From contig KN888843.1 of the NCBI GenBank assembly GCA_000934455.1, forward strand, positions 23,985-54,603: DNA of 30,619 nucleotides, written 5' to 3'. Shown here in pieces: positions 27,801-30,619 of this stretch (its first letter is position 1; each line of letters starts with the position of its first letter). The position numbers and the translations under genes were made by a program. This DNA comes from Apostichopus parvimensis. Taxonomy: Eukaryota; Echinodermata; Holothuroidea; Aspidochirotida; Stichopodidae. The notes below the pieces were generated by a model. The model searched no databases and was not told where the DNA came from. It was given only the letters and a program-made list of their open reading frames with translations.

Positions 27801-30619
27801 TGACCATTGACCTGTTCCAGAATTGTGTAAAGAGTTATACTACATTAATCTATTGGGAATGTTGTGTCTCTGGATGTTCAGGTTCTGGAGATCTACTTTC
27901 TAAGATTCTAATTTTTTCAGCTCTTCTGGTTCTAAATGACCCTTTGACCCCAACCAAAACCTTTAGAGACCTTGCACTTAATATGAGGATCCCGCAAGCC
28001 AAATATGAAATCTGCTGTTGTTCCCTATCTGGAGATACTGTGTTTATGTACAATATTCACATTGGCTGCTGATGACCGAGAAACTTTGATTGTATTCAGC
28101 GTACAGACTGATCTCTACTTAAGACAACAGGCTTCTTCTCAGGCCTTGACAAATATGTATATATGTACTCACTACCATGACTAAAAAATCTACTCCCCCA
28201 AACACAAAATTCACTCGCAACTATGATTCCTAGATGCAAGTCTCCATAACTAGTACAGTCCTACAACATCAATACTTTCTGTGAACAAAGGTTAAGCACT
28301 TAAGCAGATAAATGGTGCTCAGCATTGCTACAACAAGCCAGGATTCTGCATCCAGGACACAATGTTTTGGCCAGGGACACAAAATCCTCAAATTGCTGGC
28401 AGTCCGACAGACGCAACCTTTTTTATTTTAGAGAAACAAACTTCAAGTACACACTCACAACTAGGTCAACGGAAAACATAACAAAACACATTTTGGAAGA
28501 AAACCTTTCATTCCTTCTTTTCAAAAACCACAACTACTGAAAAGAACCAAAATTTTTCCCAATCCTACAGATCATTGAATTTGCTTTCAACGTTGGAAAA
28601 TATCACAAAAGTCACTTTTCGCGACTCGAGCATGCACAAAACAATAACCTTCTTATAATTAACGTGTCACAACTGCAGACTAAATATGAGATTGGTCCAA
28701 GCTTCTCTTCTTGAGATATCATGTTTACAAGCAAGGCATCACACACACACACAATCGTCTGCCTGCATGACTGAATAGTTTATCATCGAATATGTTTATC
28801 ATCGAAACCAAAAAGGAAATATATAGAGTTTGTACTTTGAATACCACAACTTGTTTGAACTATTGAACACAATTATAGCATTAAAGTTATGCTATAAAAG
28901 TTGAGCTATTATAATGAAATTGCTTATAGCCTAGCCTAACTTTGTGTGATTTCACTCAAACAATAAAAAAACCCAATAATTACAATTATAAATTTATCTC
29001 AGTTTGATACACTTTGGCAGATAATGATCAATCCTTCAGCAAAATCAAATAGTTGAAGGATAACAGTGCATCACAGAGACACTGCCTAGAATGTTATACT
29101 TTAAAAGAACAGTGCAACAGCTTCTAAAGGCCTAGTATCACATAGTTATATTACTAGGCTAGGCCTAGCTGACAAGCTATTTTTGTTCTCCTCCACAAAT
29201 TTTGATCAAATGTAAGTTTTCAGAATGTGTTACTAACAATAGCAGAAACTTCTCAAGTATGTGTTGCTCCATTACAACACTATGTGCCTCACCAATTCAC
29301 AGCAACCACCTTTTGAGGGGGCCAAAAATGCAAGTTTATTGTTGCATGTATAGTAACAATTACTGTACAGTTACAACATGTTTCCTAACATAGAAAAATC
29401 CCAACTATTAGCAGCTGGCAACATAGCATTTGGCTATGCCATTTCAAAGGTAAAATTACAATTTGTGATTCTGTGTGGTTCTTGCATAGGCTTGGCCTTC
29501 TTGTCACGTACAAATGGATTTGATTGGTAAACAAATTTAGGCCTAGGAAGCACATTCTACTTTAGTGTATTTCAAGTGTAATGAGAGTCAAAAATGGATA
29601 AGCCAAGCCTAAAATATGTTTCTCTACACCAGTTATGCTAAGTGGATAAGAGATGTTCGTTTTCTCTAATACCACCTTAACTTTCAGCACATGATACTTT
29701 CCGCTGAGAGCAAAGGGTGCTTTCGCACACGAAATTTGTAAGCAGAAAACACTTTTCTTGTCAGAGTAAGATCCCAGTTTTGTGGAGGAGCAGAATGGCT
29801 TACCAATATGATTGTGCACATTGAAATGATTTGGGACGTTAGAGCAGTATACAATTTGGCTGAGAGACTAGATGCTGAGGATAGATTAAGTTCGAAAGAG
29901 GAATAATGATTCAGTACAAGAAGTAGCAGTGGTAATTGTTAAACACCACCATCTTATTTGGCTGTGGTTATCAATATATCGTGAAAAACGGCAAATTGCG
30001 CTGTCGTAGGAATAATTTAGTCTCACATACATTTCATCCATTACTAAATACTAGGGAGTATTTTTCAGAAGACCAAGATGGTTCTACCTTCCTTCTCAAC
30101 TTTCTCTAATACTTTCCCAGGTTATTTTCATCATCCTGGATTTGGTTTTCAATTGAAGAACATATATGTAGCCTATATGTAACTTGTAGTTGTAAGTGAA
30201 CCAGCTGAATTTACAGGACCCGTGCAGATTACTGATATTAGTATTTGGCATACTAGGCCTTATGTGATGATTCTAGCCTAGCCACACTAGACTAGCCAAT
30301 TATCGGCGAAAGGCAAATCTACCAACGTTTCAAATAGCTTTACTATATTGGGTCTAGGCTAGGCCGTGCTGTTTGTATGCAAGCACAGTTTAGACATATC
30401 CTATTCTGGCCTCTAGCCGAGGTCTACACAACCTCAAACTCAGACAGTCAGAGAGCCAGGCCCAACCTTTTCTTACAATAACAATTATCATGTGGGGAAA
30501 GGCTAAGGTATTAATCTTCGCATGGCCTATGTTCAAGTGCGTTAGAATACAGGCTATCAAGTATCATTTACCGAGAGCAACTGGAGGAAACCAAAGTGCC
30601 TTTCCAGGTGAGCTGCACC
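6273..30619 (-). CDS. FAM120A-like: FAM120 family protein (FAM120A/B/C-like), spliced, 5' partial
   Basis: This entry spans a gene of 17 exons in the window (coding segments listed separately). The joined frame is 932 codons plus TGA. About 140 N-terminal residues are missing beyond the right edge, giving a total near 1,070, close to the roughly 1,100 of vertebrate FAM120A. Identification comes from my recall of human FAM120A. Matching blocks include GNHILSDDDLSQFHWSLL, VNDATGSPIPWELCCPW, FFDGKLFQHKL, RLWLGREPEDKTTRLRAFL and VAGMVVGEWAGS. Known family role: cytoplasmic RNA-binding scaffold proteins with a PIN/XPG-like N-terminus; FAM120A acts in Src/PI3K signalling and mRNA regulation, and FAM120B coactivates PPAR-gamma. 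Which vertebrate role applies here is unknown; an invertebrate single copy is probably co-orthologous to all three. The promoter and start codon are outside the window. Confidence 0.93.
6813..8084 (-). other. Intron 16 (e16-e17)
   Basis: GT-AG, 1,272 nt. It contains a copy of the AGAAAGCC/GATTCCTTG repeat at about 6966-7035 and a 9-bp perfect hairpin at 7747-7768 (TAATTATAC / GTATAATTA). Otherwise unassigned. Confidence 0.9.
6961..7035 (+). repeat. Dispersed repeat, AGAAAGCC family copy
   Basis: It reads CAGAAAGCCAACAGGCTTAG, then TTGTCATATTTCATATGAGA, then AACATTTAATGTTACTGTGC. The same order of blocks recurs at 8550, 11085, 15605, 16430 and 23512, always in plus orientation. Confidence 0.6.
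8085..8271 (-). CDS. FAM120A-like: FAM120-like exon e16, Gly/Pro/Met-rich segment
   Basis: The exon has 187 nt, phase 2 to 0. It encodes GYGSQQGLLPHGRSEGMGVR, then PNMGRGGGGPMAYDPMSFQF and a Pro/Met/Gly-rich tail ending WGYQPTPM. Its low complexity and one GRGGGG cluster recall the RGG-type RNA-binding region of FAM120A, with fewer Arg. The acceptor is TTACAG|TGG and the donor CCCATG|GTATGT. Confidence 0.9.
8272..8992 (-). other. Intron 15 (e15-e16)
   Basis: GT-AG, 721 nt. It carries an AGAAAGCC-family copy at about 8550-8615 and nothing else recognised. Confidence 0.9.
8550..8615 (+). repeat. Dispersed repeat, AGAAAGCC family copy
   Basis: ACTGGCTTAGTGATTCCTTG, TCACATTTTATATGTTAACA and TTCAATAATAACAGTG parallel the copies at 6961 and 16430. 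The 5' AGAAAGCC part is diverged. Confidence 0.55.
8993..9086 (-). CDS. FAM120A-like: FAM120-like exon e15, conserved C-terminal block
   Basis: The exon has 94 nt, phase 1 to 2. Although short, it is clear: VKKQVQGPGGQLEVAGMVVG then EWAGSDGRRPK. Human has GGKLEIAGTVVGHWAGSRRG. This short block is an island of conservation in an otherwise disordered C-terminal half. The acceptor is CTTTAG|TGAAG and the donor AAAAG|GTAACT. Confidence 0.93.
9087..9872 (-). other. Intron 14 (e14-e15)
   Basis: GT-AG, 786 nt. It contains a short direct repeat CAGCTGACCAGAG / CAGCTGACCAGAGCAATC near 9611-9654. No coding signal. Confidence 0.9.
9873..10071 (-). CDS. FAM120A-like: FAM120-like exon e14, Pro/Gly-rich segment
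   Basis: The exon has 199 nt, phase 0 to 1. ADLTGKAERMLQCITEGGNF begins where human has AAKVEKMRQSVLEGLSF. It then enters a Pro-rich stretch (HMMGPPIYPPGADFYY, PAGAPMPPPSSG) like the Pro-rich segment that follows in vertebrates. It ends RDRNMY plus one base. The acceptor is CTGTAG|GCTGAT and the donor TATG|GTAAGA. Confidence 0.93.
10072..10418 (-). other. Intron 13 (e13-e14)
   Basis: GT-AG, 347 nt, the shortest intron here. Nothing recognised inside. Confidence 0.9.
10419..10625 (-). CDS. FAM120A-like: FAM120-like exon e13, middle domain
   Basis: The exon has 207 nt, phase 0 to 0. It opens VASITTRGVQLAALFMRGVE and continues MALLVNDATGSPIPWELCCP, then WLFFDGKLFQHKLQKA and LRELCDNK. Human FAM120A has RGIQLSALFMSGVDMAL, GQPIPWEHCCPWMYFDGKLFQ and LIDLCD. 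The conserved Cys-Cys-Pro-Trp and FDGKLFQ motifs are intact. The acceptor is CATTAG|GTTGCC and the donor AACAAG|GTAAAT. Confidence 0.96.
11085..11440 (+). repeat. Composite repeat: AGAAAGCC family followed by TTTGACCT family
   Basis: The left part (AGTAAGCCAATTAGCTCAAT, GATTCCTTGCCATATTTG) is followed by GTTTACAAGGTTTTCGGAC and TTTGACCTCTGTTGACCTCA. It then ends GTGTTTACAAGCCAAGGTGC and CTACACACAGACAC. The same left-right order occurs at 23512-24035, so the two families are probably parts of one repeat. Confidence 0.6.
11275..11290 (+). promoter_or_regulatory. DR4-type nuclear receptor half-site pair inside a repeat
   Basis: TGACCT-CTGT-TGACCT is two perfect half-sites (AGGTCA on the minus strand) spaced by four, the geometry known for thyroid/LXR-type heterodimers. 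It sits inside the dispersed repeat, so chance and repeat ancestry explain it as well as regulation does. Confidence 0.3.
11545..11591 (+). repeat. SINE-like 3' tail, partner of 26810-26841
   Basis: Positions 11560-11591 match 26810-26841 at 28 of 32 bases (GTTTTCACTGGTAATTTGC against GTTTTCATTGGTAATTTAC). In the other copy the tail follows a tRNA-like head, so this is a 5'-truncated copy. Confidence 0.5.
11732..11843 (-). CDS. FAM120A-like: FAM120-like exon e12, middle domain
   Basis: The exon has 112 nt, phase 2 to 0. It completes Arg (AG|G), then YMYQLRPPVLFKHELEAFLA and QSVSPILNDTRALHELQ. Human has RYMVQWPGARILRRQELDAFLAQALSPKL. The acceptor is TTCCAG|GTAC and the donor CTACAG|GTAATA. 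Confidence 0.94.
11844..12624 (-). other. Intron 11 (e11-e12)
   Basis: GT-AG, 781 nt. It contains a 20-bp tandem duplication at 12409-12448; the rest is unassigned AT-rich sequence. Confidence 0.9.
12409..12448. repeat. Two-copy 20-bp tandem duplication
   Basis: TCTGTTTGATACACACAAGG is followed directly by TCTGTTTGATACACACAAGT, with one base different. Confidence 0.85.
12625..12877 (-). CDS. FAM120A-like: FAM120-like exon e11, middle domain core
   Basis: The exon has 253 nt, phase 1 to 2. It encodes LENQIVIKEWW, then EPLEWVVPPIQRLWLGREPE, RAFLSCLGSDSPSMLKPSYV and ALVMCCIL. Each block has a direct human counterpart (VIIKEW, PNLKRLWLGKAVEDK, RAFLACMRSDTPAMLNP, VLCCVLRY). The acceptor is TTGTAG|ATTTGG and the donor CTAAG|GTGAGT. 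This is among the best-conserved exons. Confidence 0.95.
12878..14076 (-). other. Intron 10 (e10-e11)
   Basis: GT-AG, 1,199 nt. It includes a decayed AGAAAGCC-family trace near 13760-13795 and a 29-bp tandem repeat at 13923-14010. A minus-strand frame at 13387-13659 has no recognised domain. Confidence 0.9.
13923..14010. repeat. Three-copy tandem repeat, period 29
   Basis: Unit starts CTGAGGCATCC lie at 13923, 13952 and 13981, exactly 29 apart. Each continues as CATATTATGTGCTATATA with changes; the third has a small insertion. There are no spacers, so it is a minisatellite. Confidence 0.8.
14077..14245 (-). CDS. FAM120A-like: FAM120-like exon e10, middle domain
   Basis: The exon has 169 nt, phase 0 to 1. 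GEIKLNAGLDDEMSGEFPPS then FLFRPIRKKVYGILFS aligns with human GEIKIAVSIEDE and LLYRPVRQYVYGVLFS. After YGILFS the sequence is a variable, hydrophilic loop (PPPKPKTSNQGDNNQ). I chose the donor CAAA|GTGAGT; a second donor 15 nt upstream (exon end 14092, CAAG|GTGATA) has the same phase and would drop five residues (GDNNQ, with the junction residue changed). Confidence 0.92.
14246..15304 (-). other. Intron 9 (e9-e10)
   Basis: GT-AG, 1,059 nt. No repeat family or coding signal recognised. Confidence 0.9.
15305..15490 (-). CDS. FAM120A-like: FAM120-like exon e9, start of conserved middle domain
   Basis: The exon has 186 nt, phase 0 to 0. It begins AASDSDQVTRQVIPPLMEQP and ends RHESALMMQYIYQILTQ. 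The core PPLPFVPREVVRTALHRHE matches human PPLPPVAPEVLRVAEHRH, and YIYQILTQ matches YIFHVLTK. This opens the FAM120-specific middle domain. The acceptor is AACAG|GCAGCA; an alternative AG four bases inside is out of phase. Confidence 0.94.
15491..16004 (-). other. Intron 8 (e8-e9)
   Basis: GT-AG, 514 nt, with an AGAAAGCC-family copy at about 15605-15680. Confidence 0.85.
15605..15680 (+). repeat. Dispersed repeat, AGAAAGCC family copy
   Basis: It reads CCAGAAAGCCAATGGGTTTA, TAGTGATTCCCTGCCAAGT, and later TGTAACACTGCACACAATAA, in the same block order as other copies. Confidence 0.6.
16005..16041 (-). CDS. FAM120A-like: FAM120-like exon e8, 37-nt microexon
   Basis: The exon has 37 nt, phase 2 to 0. 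It completes a Ser codon (AG|T) and encodes GDNEGLSNNQSE. The acceptor is ATTGAAG|TGG and the donor GTGAA|GTAAGT. Frame closure between e7 and e9 requires exactly this phase, which is the main support. Together with e7 it adds 102 nt, a multiple of three. Confidence 0.7.
16042..16598 (-). other. Intron 7 (e7-e8)
   Basis: GT-AG, 557 nt, with a truncated AGAAAGCC-family copy at about 16430-16480 (ACCAGAAAGCCAGTCGGCTT, TGTGATTCCTTGTCATAT). Confidence 0.85.
16430..16480 (+). repeat. Dispersed repeat, AGAAAGCC family, truncated
   Basis: It has the clearest left end of the family, with a small inverted repeat AAGCCAGTCGGCTT. It stops after TTGTCATATAATTTG. Confidence 0.55.
16599..16663 (-). CDS. 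FAM120A-like: FAM120-like exon e7, linker
   Basis: The exon has 65 nt, phase 0 to 2. It encodes RADDSLDKALSGLSIDDKQN followed by Q and a split Arg/Ser codon. The acceptor is ATTGCAG|AGAG and the donor CAGAG|GTATTG. The peptide is acidic with a short amphipathic pattern (SLDKALSGL) that could be a small helix or binding motif. No known domain is seen. Confidence 0.8.
17040..17815 (-). mobile_element. DIRS-like retrotransposon remnant (RT start joined to RNase H)
   Basis: The minus strand starts with GYKIEFASGPPFGDRGRVTP then LDPVQKVALEGEIL near 17805-17680, like the beginning of DIRS-type reverse transcriptase. The frame passes directly to PDLPMTSIATDASLTGWGAH (RNase H, TDAS...GWGAHW), with a WSTAEHWIGGLPFQ trace in a shifted frame. 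A further frame shift leads to LTDN, then LTWELLMHCKDWNLHFRTFN and VEALSRG, the end of RNase H. The RT catalytic core including the YxDD region is missing. Several frameshifts and stops make it a pseudogene. DIRS/Ngaro-like is my best assignment; no tyrosine recombinase is visible. Confidence 0.68.
17869..18240 (-). mobile_element. LINE 3'-end remnant (C-terminus of a non-LTR polymerase)
   Basis: The frame ending with the stop at 17869-17871 is open back to 18123 and reads LGHAARQGGFARAANGGLPA, then GPGRPRLRWVDNIISWSGLS and AELVDAGIRH. The pattern LGH...R, then R-rGRPRxRWxDNIxxW and EL, is typical of the region after the RT domain in RTE/CR1/Jockey-type LINEs. Upstream the frame is broken by stops (NRIKVARPCYKRKAA, then MIGGRWCFSSNDIIRRKTM in another frame). 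The clade is not resolved. Confidence 0.55.
18241..18560. other. Unassigned GC-richer segment next to the LINE remnant
   Basis: It has a higher GC content than the flanking intron, like the adjoining remnants. On the plus strand 18260-18427 is open (SPTPAVSAGIYLQNPLNGSA, ITLSLASNKGNLINKTTF) and ends with TAA. I recognise no family; it is probably another transposon part. Confidence 0.35.
18619..18666 (-). CDS. FAM120A-like: FAM120-like exon e6, Asn/Asp-rich linker microexon
   Basis: The exon has 48 nt, phase 0 to 0, so skipping it keeps the frame. It encodes KQNNNGDQNVAGADGD. The acceptor is TTTGCAG|AAG and the donor is a strong GAT|GTAAGT. No homology is visible; the call rests on good sites and phase. 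It lies just beyond the transposon remnants in the next intron. Confidence 0.75.
18667..19697 (-). other. Intron 5 (e5-e6)
   Basis: GT-AG, 1,031 nt. It has a faint AGAAAGCC-family tail near 18700-18745 and two clusters of GGGATCCCGG / TTCCCGGGAATCCCGG near 18870 and 18993 that may be ends of a small element. Confidence 0.85.
19698..19762 (-). CDS. FAM120A-like: FAM120-like exon e5, basic linker
   Basis: The exon has 65 nt, phase 1 to 0. Its acceptor is TGCAG|GTCC and its donor AACAA|GTATGT. The peptide PRYNFHTNKKTTARGPRQPK is basic and probably disordered. It has no recognisable homologue, as expected for the variable linker after the nuclease-like domain. Support comes from splice sites and phase that fit both neighbours, plus the open frame. 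Confidence 0.8.
20355..20440. repeat. Inverted-repeat cluster
   Basis: GGTTGTCC-TGG-GGACAACC at 20404-20422 is a perfect hairpin. AAATTTCA and TGAAATTT flank it as outer arms, and GGACAACC / GGCCAACC occur again on the left. It looks like a small foldback element. Confidence 0.55.
20775..20825 (+). repeat. TTTGACCT-family fragment
   Basis: TGGTTACAAGGTTTACAGAC then TTTGACCTTTGTCGGC matches the start of the right-hand module at 11255. Confidence 0.5.
20928..21150 (-). CDS. FAM120A-like: FAM120-like exon e4, end of PIN/XPG-like domain
   Basis: The exon has 223 nt, phase 0 to 1. It starts ERSPHGTLPPMDVIFK and contains LVNYVRAIPNIFDLDAIGND and RLKASVEYYYSCTKDAWTRQ. It aligns with the human segment around ADYVRNIQDTSDLDAIAKDVF and the GYYSATSK block. 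The acceptor is GTCAG|GAACGG and the donor GCAAAG|GTACGC. The ATG at 21120 is an internal Met, not a start. Confidence 0.93.
21151..22101 (-). other. Intron 3 (e3-e4)
   Basis: GT-AG, 951 nt. It has a two-copy 16-bp repeat AAAAGGGACTAAGCCC at 21420-21435 and 21438-21453, and a duplicated CATGAAAGAACACTTT near 21567-21605. Confidence 0.9.
22102..22184 (-). CDS. FAM120A-like: FAM120-like exon e3, PIN/XPG-like domain
   Basis: The exon has 83 nt, phase 1 to 0. The acceptor is ATTAG|GTAACC and the donor ATGAAG|GTGAGT. The protein GNHILSDDDLSQFHWSLL then HSDHPLSDMK follows the human GNHILPDEDLASFHWSLL closely. This is the helix-turn region after the conserved ALLG turn, the signature stretch that distinguishes FAM120 from other XPG-like proteins. 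Splicing to e2 rebuilds the Gly codon. Confidence 0.95.
22185..23187 (-). other. Intron 2 (e2-e3)
   Basis: GT-AG, 1,003 nt, AT-rich. Nothing recognised inside. Confidence 0.9.
23188..23472 (-). CDS. FAM120A-like: FAM120-like exon e2, PIN/XPG-like domain (I-region)
   Basis: The exon has 285 nt, phase 1 to 1; the acceptor is CCCAG|ATACG and the donor CTTG|GTAGGA. It encodes window residues 17-110: TCIRLALRQCGISCVISMHD at the start and RFIVMGALLG at the end. It aligns without gaps of note to the human segment from HCIRLAL to AALLG. At residues 57-59 the family's Asp-Ser-Asp, equivalent to the metal-binding DxD of FEN1/XPG nucleases, is Ser-Ala-Glu here. That suggests a non-catalytic fold. The donor lacks the usual A at +4 but is a plain GT. 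Confidence 0.93.
23790..23805 (+). promoter_or_regulatory. DR4-type half-site pair in repeat unit
   Basis: TGACCT-CTGT-TGACCT is identical to the pair at 11275. It is repeat-borne; regulatory use is unproven. Confidence 0.3.
23937..23952 (+). promoter_or_regulatory. DR4-type half-site pair in repeat unit (one variant half)
   Basis: TGACCT-TTGC-TGACCC has the same spacing of four with one mismatch in the second half-site. Confidence 0.25.
25798..25862. repeat. CCTGCAGGTTTGTTAA short repeat, three copies
   Basis: Copies are at 25798-25813, 25830-25845 and 25848-25862 (last one altered at the end), separated by GTTAAC/TTGCTAAC-like sequence. Confidence 0.75.
26340..26545 (+). repeat. TTTGACCT-family copy
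   Basis: AGCTTTTCAGACTTTGACCA, TTTGACCTCCACCAAAAACA, GCATGCCAAATATGAA and TTGAGATATCTTGTTTACAA follow in order. A second unit start is at 26495-26540 (TTTGACATCTGGTGAACTCA). Confidence 0.65.
26687..26841 (+). repeat. tRNA-derived SINE remnant (tRNA-Thr-like head)
   Basis: GGGGCTGGATAGCTTAGT resembles a tRNA 5' end with A box, CAGGACTTGTAATACTG an anticodon arm with TGT, and GGATCAAACCC a B box. The D-loop is shortened and the 3' acceptor strand is lost, so it is not a working tRNA. Its tail at 26810-26841 matches 11560-11591. Confidence 0.6.
27165..27235. repeat. TAATC/GATTAC-type repeat fragment
   Basis: TAATAGTAATCAGTAATTGA, TTGCAATCCATTACATTTAT and TATCGATTACTTTGG resemble the widespread animal repeats built of GTAATC/GATTAC motifs. 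One end only is seen. Confidence 0.4.
27860..28060 (+). repeat. TTTGACCT-family copy (diverged)
   Basis: TGACCCTTTGACCCCAACCA, GCAAGCCAAATATGAAATCT and GGAGATACTGTGTTTATG follow the family order. Confidence 0.55.
28675..28770 (+). repeat. TTTGACCT-family right end with CA run
   Basis: CTAAATATGAGATTGGTCCA, CTTGAGATATCATGTTTACA and AGCAAGGCATCACACACACA match the ends at 11390-11440 and 1010-1080. Confidence 0.6.
30572..30619 (-). CDS. FAM120A-like: FAM120-like exon e1 (partial), PIN/XPG-like domain
   Basis: The frame reads CSSPGKALWFPPVAL and then splits a codon (G|AT, Asp). KALWFPPV aligns with KVWFLPPV of human FAM120A, and the next exon continues TCIRLAL where human has HCIRLAL, with equal spacing. 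The donor is CTCG|GTAAAT, phase 1. The upstream end is not visible; an AG at 30614-30613 could be an acceptor, or the exon may continue past the edge. The segment is short, so this call rests mainly on the phase and spacing match with e2. Confidence 0.75.

Larger units (their letters stand above)
23473..30571 (-). other. Intron 1 (e1-e2), 7.1 kb, repeat-rich
   Basis: GT-AG by phase match of the flanking exons. Contents in order: repeat array 23512-24035, poly-C (12) at 24204-24215, CCTGCAGG repeat 25798-25862, TTTGACCT copy 26340-26545, tRNA-like SINE 26687-26841, TAATC/GATTAC repeat 27165-27235, poly-G (11) at 27608-27618, TTTGACCT copies 27860-28060 and 28675-28770, and TAGGCCTA-type palindromes from 29150 rightward. 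24240-25790 and 28770-29150 show nothing I can name. No gene is seen. Confidence 0.75.

Overview
The window is AT-rich eukaryotic DNA carrying the 3' two-thirds or more of one spliced protein-coding gene on the minus strand. I read 17 exons between 30619 and 6273. All 16 introns are GT-AG, and every splice phase agrees with its neighbour. Joined, the exons give an open frame of 932 codons plus a stop, and the first exon runs off the right edge of the window. The protein is a FAM120 family member (FAM120A/B/C, 'constitutive coactivator of PPAR-gamma-like'). It shows the second half of the N-terminal PIN/XPG-like nuclease-fold domain, a short low-complexity linker, the conserved FAM120 middle domain, a short conserved 'GGQLEVAGMVVGEWAGS' block, and a disordered Gly/Arg, basic and acidic C-terminus. 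The three vertebrate paralogues and this single copy probably share one ancestor.

The organism is a metazoan, most likely a marine invertebrate deuterostome and possibly an echinoderm. This rests on strong similarity to vertebrate FAM120, introns mostly of 0.35-2 kb, DIRS-like and LINE fragments, and dispersed repeats rich in TTTGACCT. The species assignment is inference.

Layout, left to right. 1-385 is flank with a poly-G run. 386-893 is a probable 508-bp non-autonomous DNA transposon with hAT-like ends. 1390-1702 is a degenerate minisatellite of about 34 bp per unit. 1703-5625 is AT-rich gene flank with no convincing gene. 5626-6272 is the putative 3' UTR with a candidate AATAAA (minus strand). 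6273-23472 holds sixteen exons with introns of 0.35-2 kb. 23473-30571 is a 7.1-kb intron filled with repeats, followed by the partial upstream exon. The intron at 16664-18618 contains a DIRS-like retrotransposon remnant that has lost most of its reverse transcriptase, next to a LINE 3'-end remnant.

Two sequence families recur through the introns, all in the plus orientation (antisense to the gene). One is an 'AGAAAGCC...GATTCCTTG' family. The other is a 'TTTGACCTCTGTTGACCTC' family, three copies of which contain nuclear-receptor-like DR4 half-site pairs. I found no CRISPR array, rRNA, functional tRNA or bacterial-type operon. I did not find a clear new multi-gene system here. The most informative points are the decayed acidic site in the PIN-like domain, the tiny in-frame linker exons and tandem splice donor, the RT-deleted DIRS remnant, and the orientation-biased repeats.
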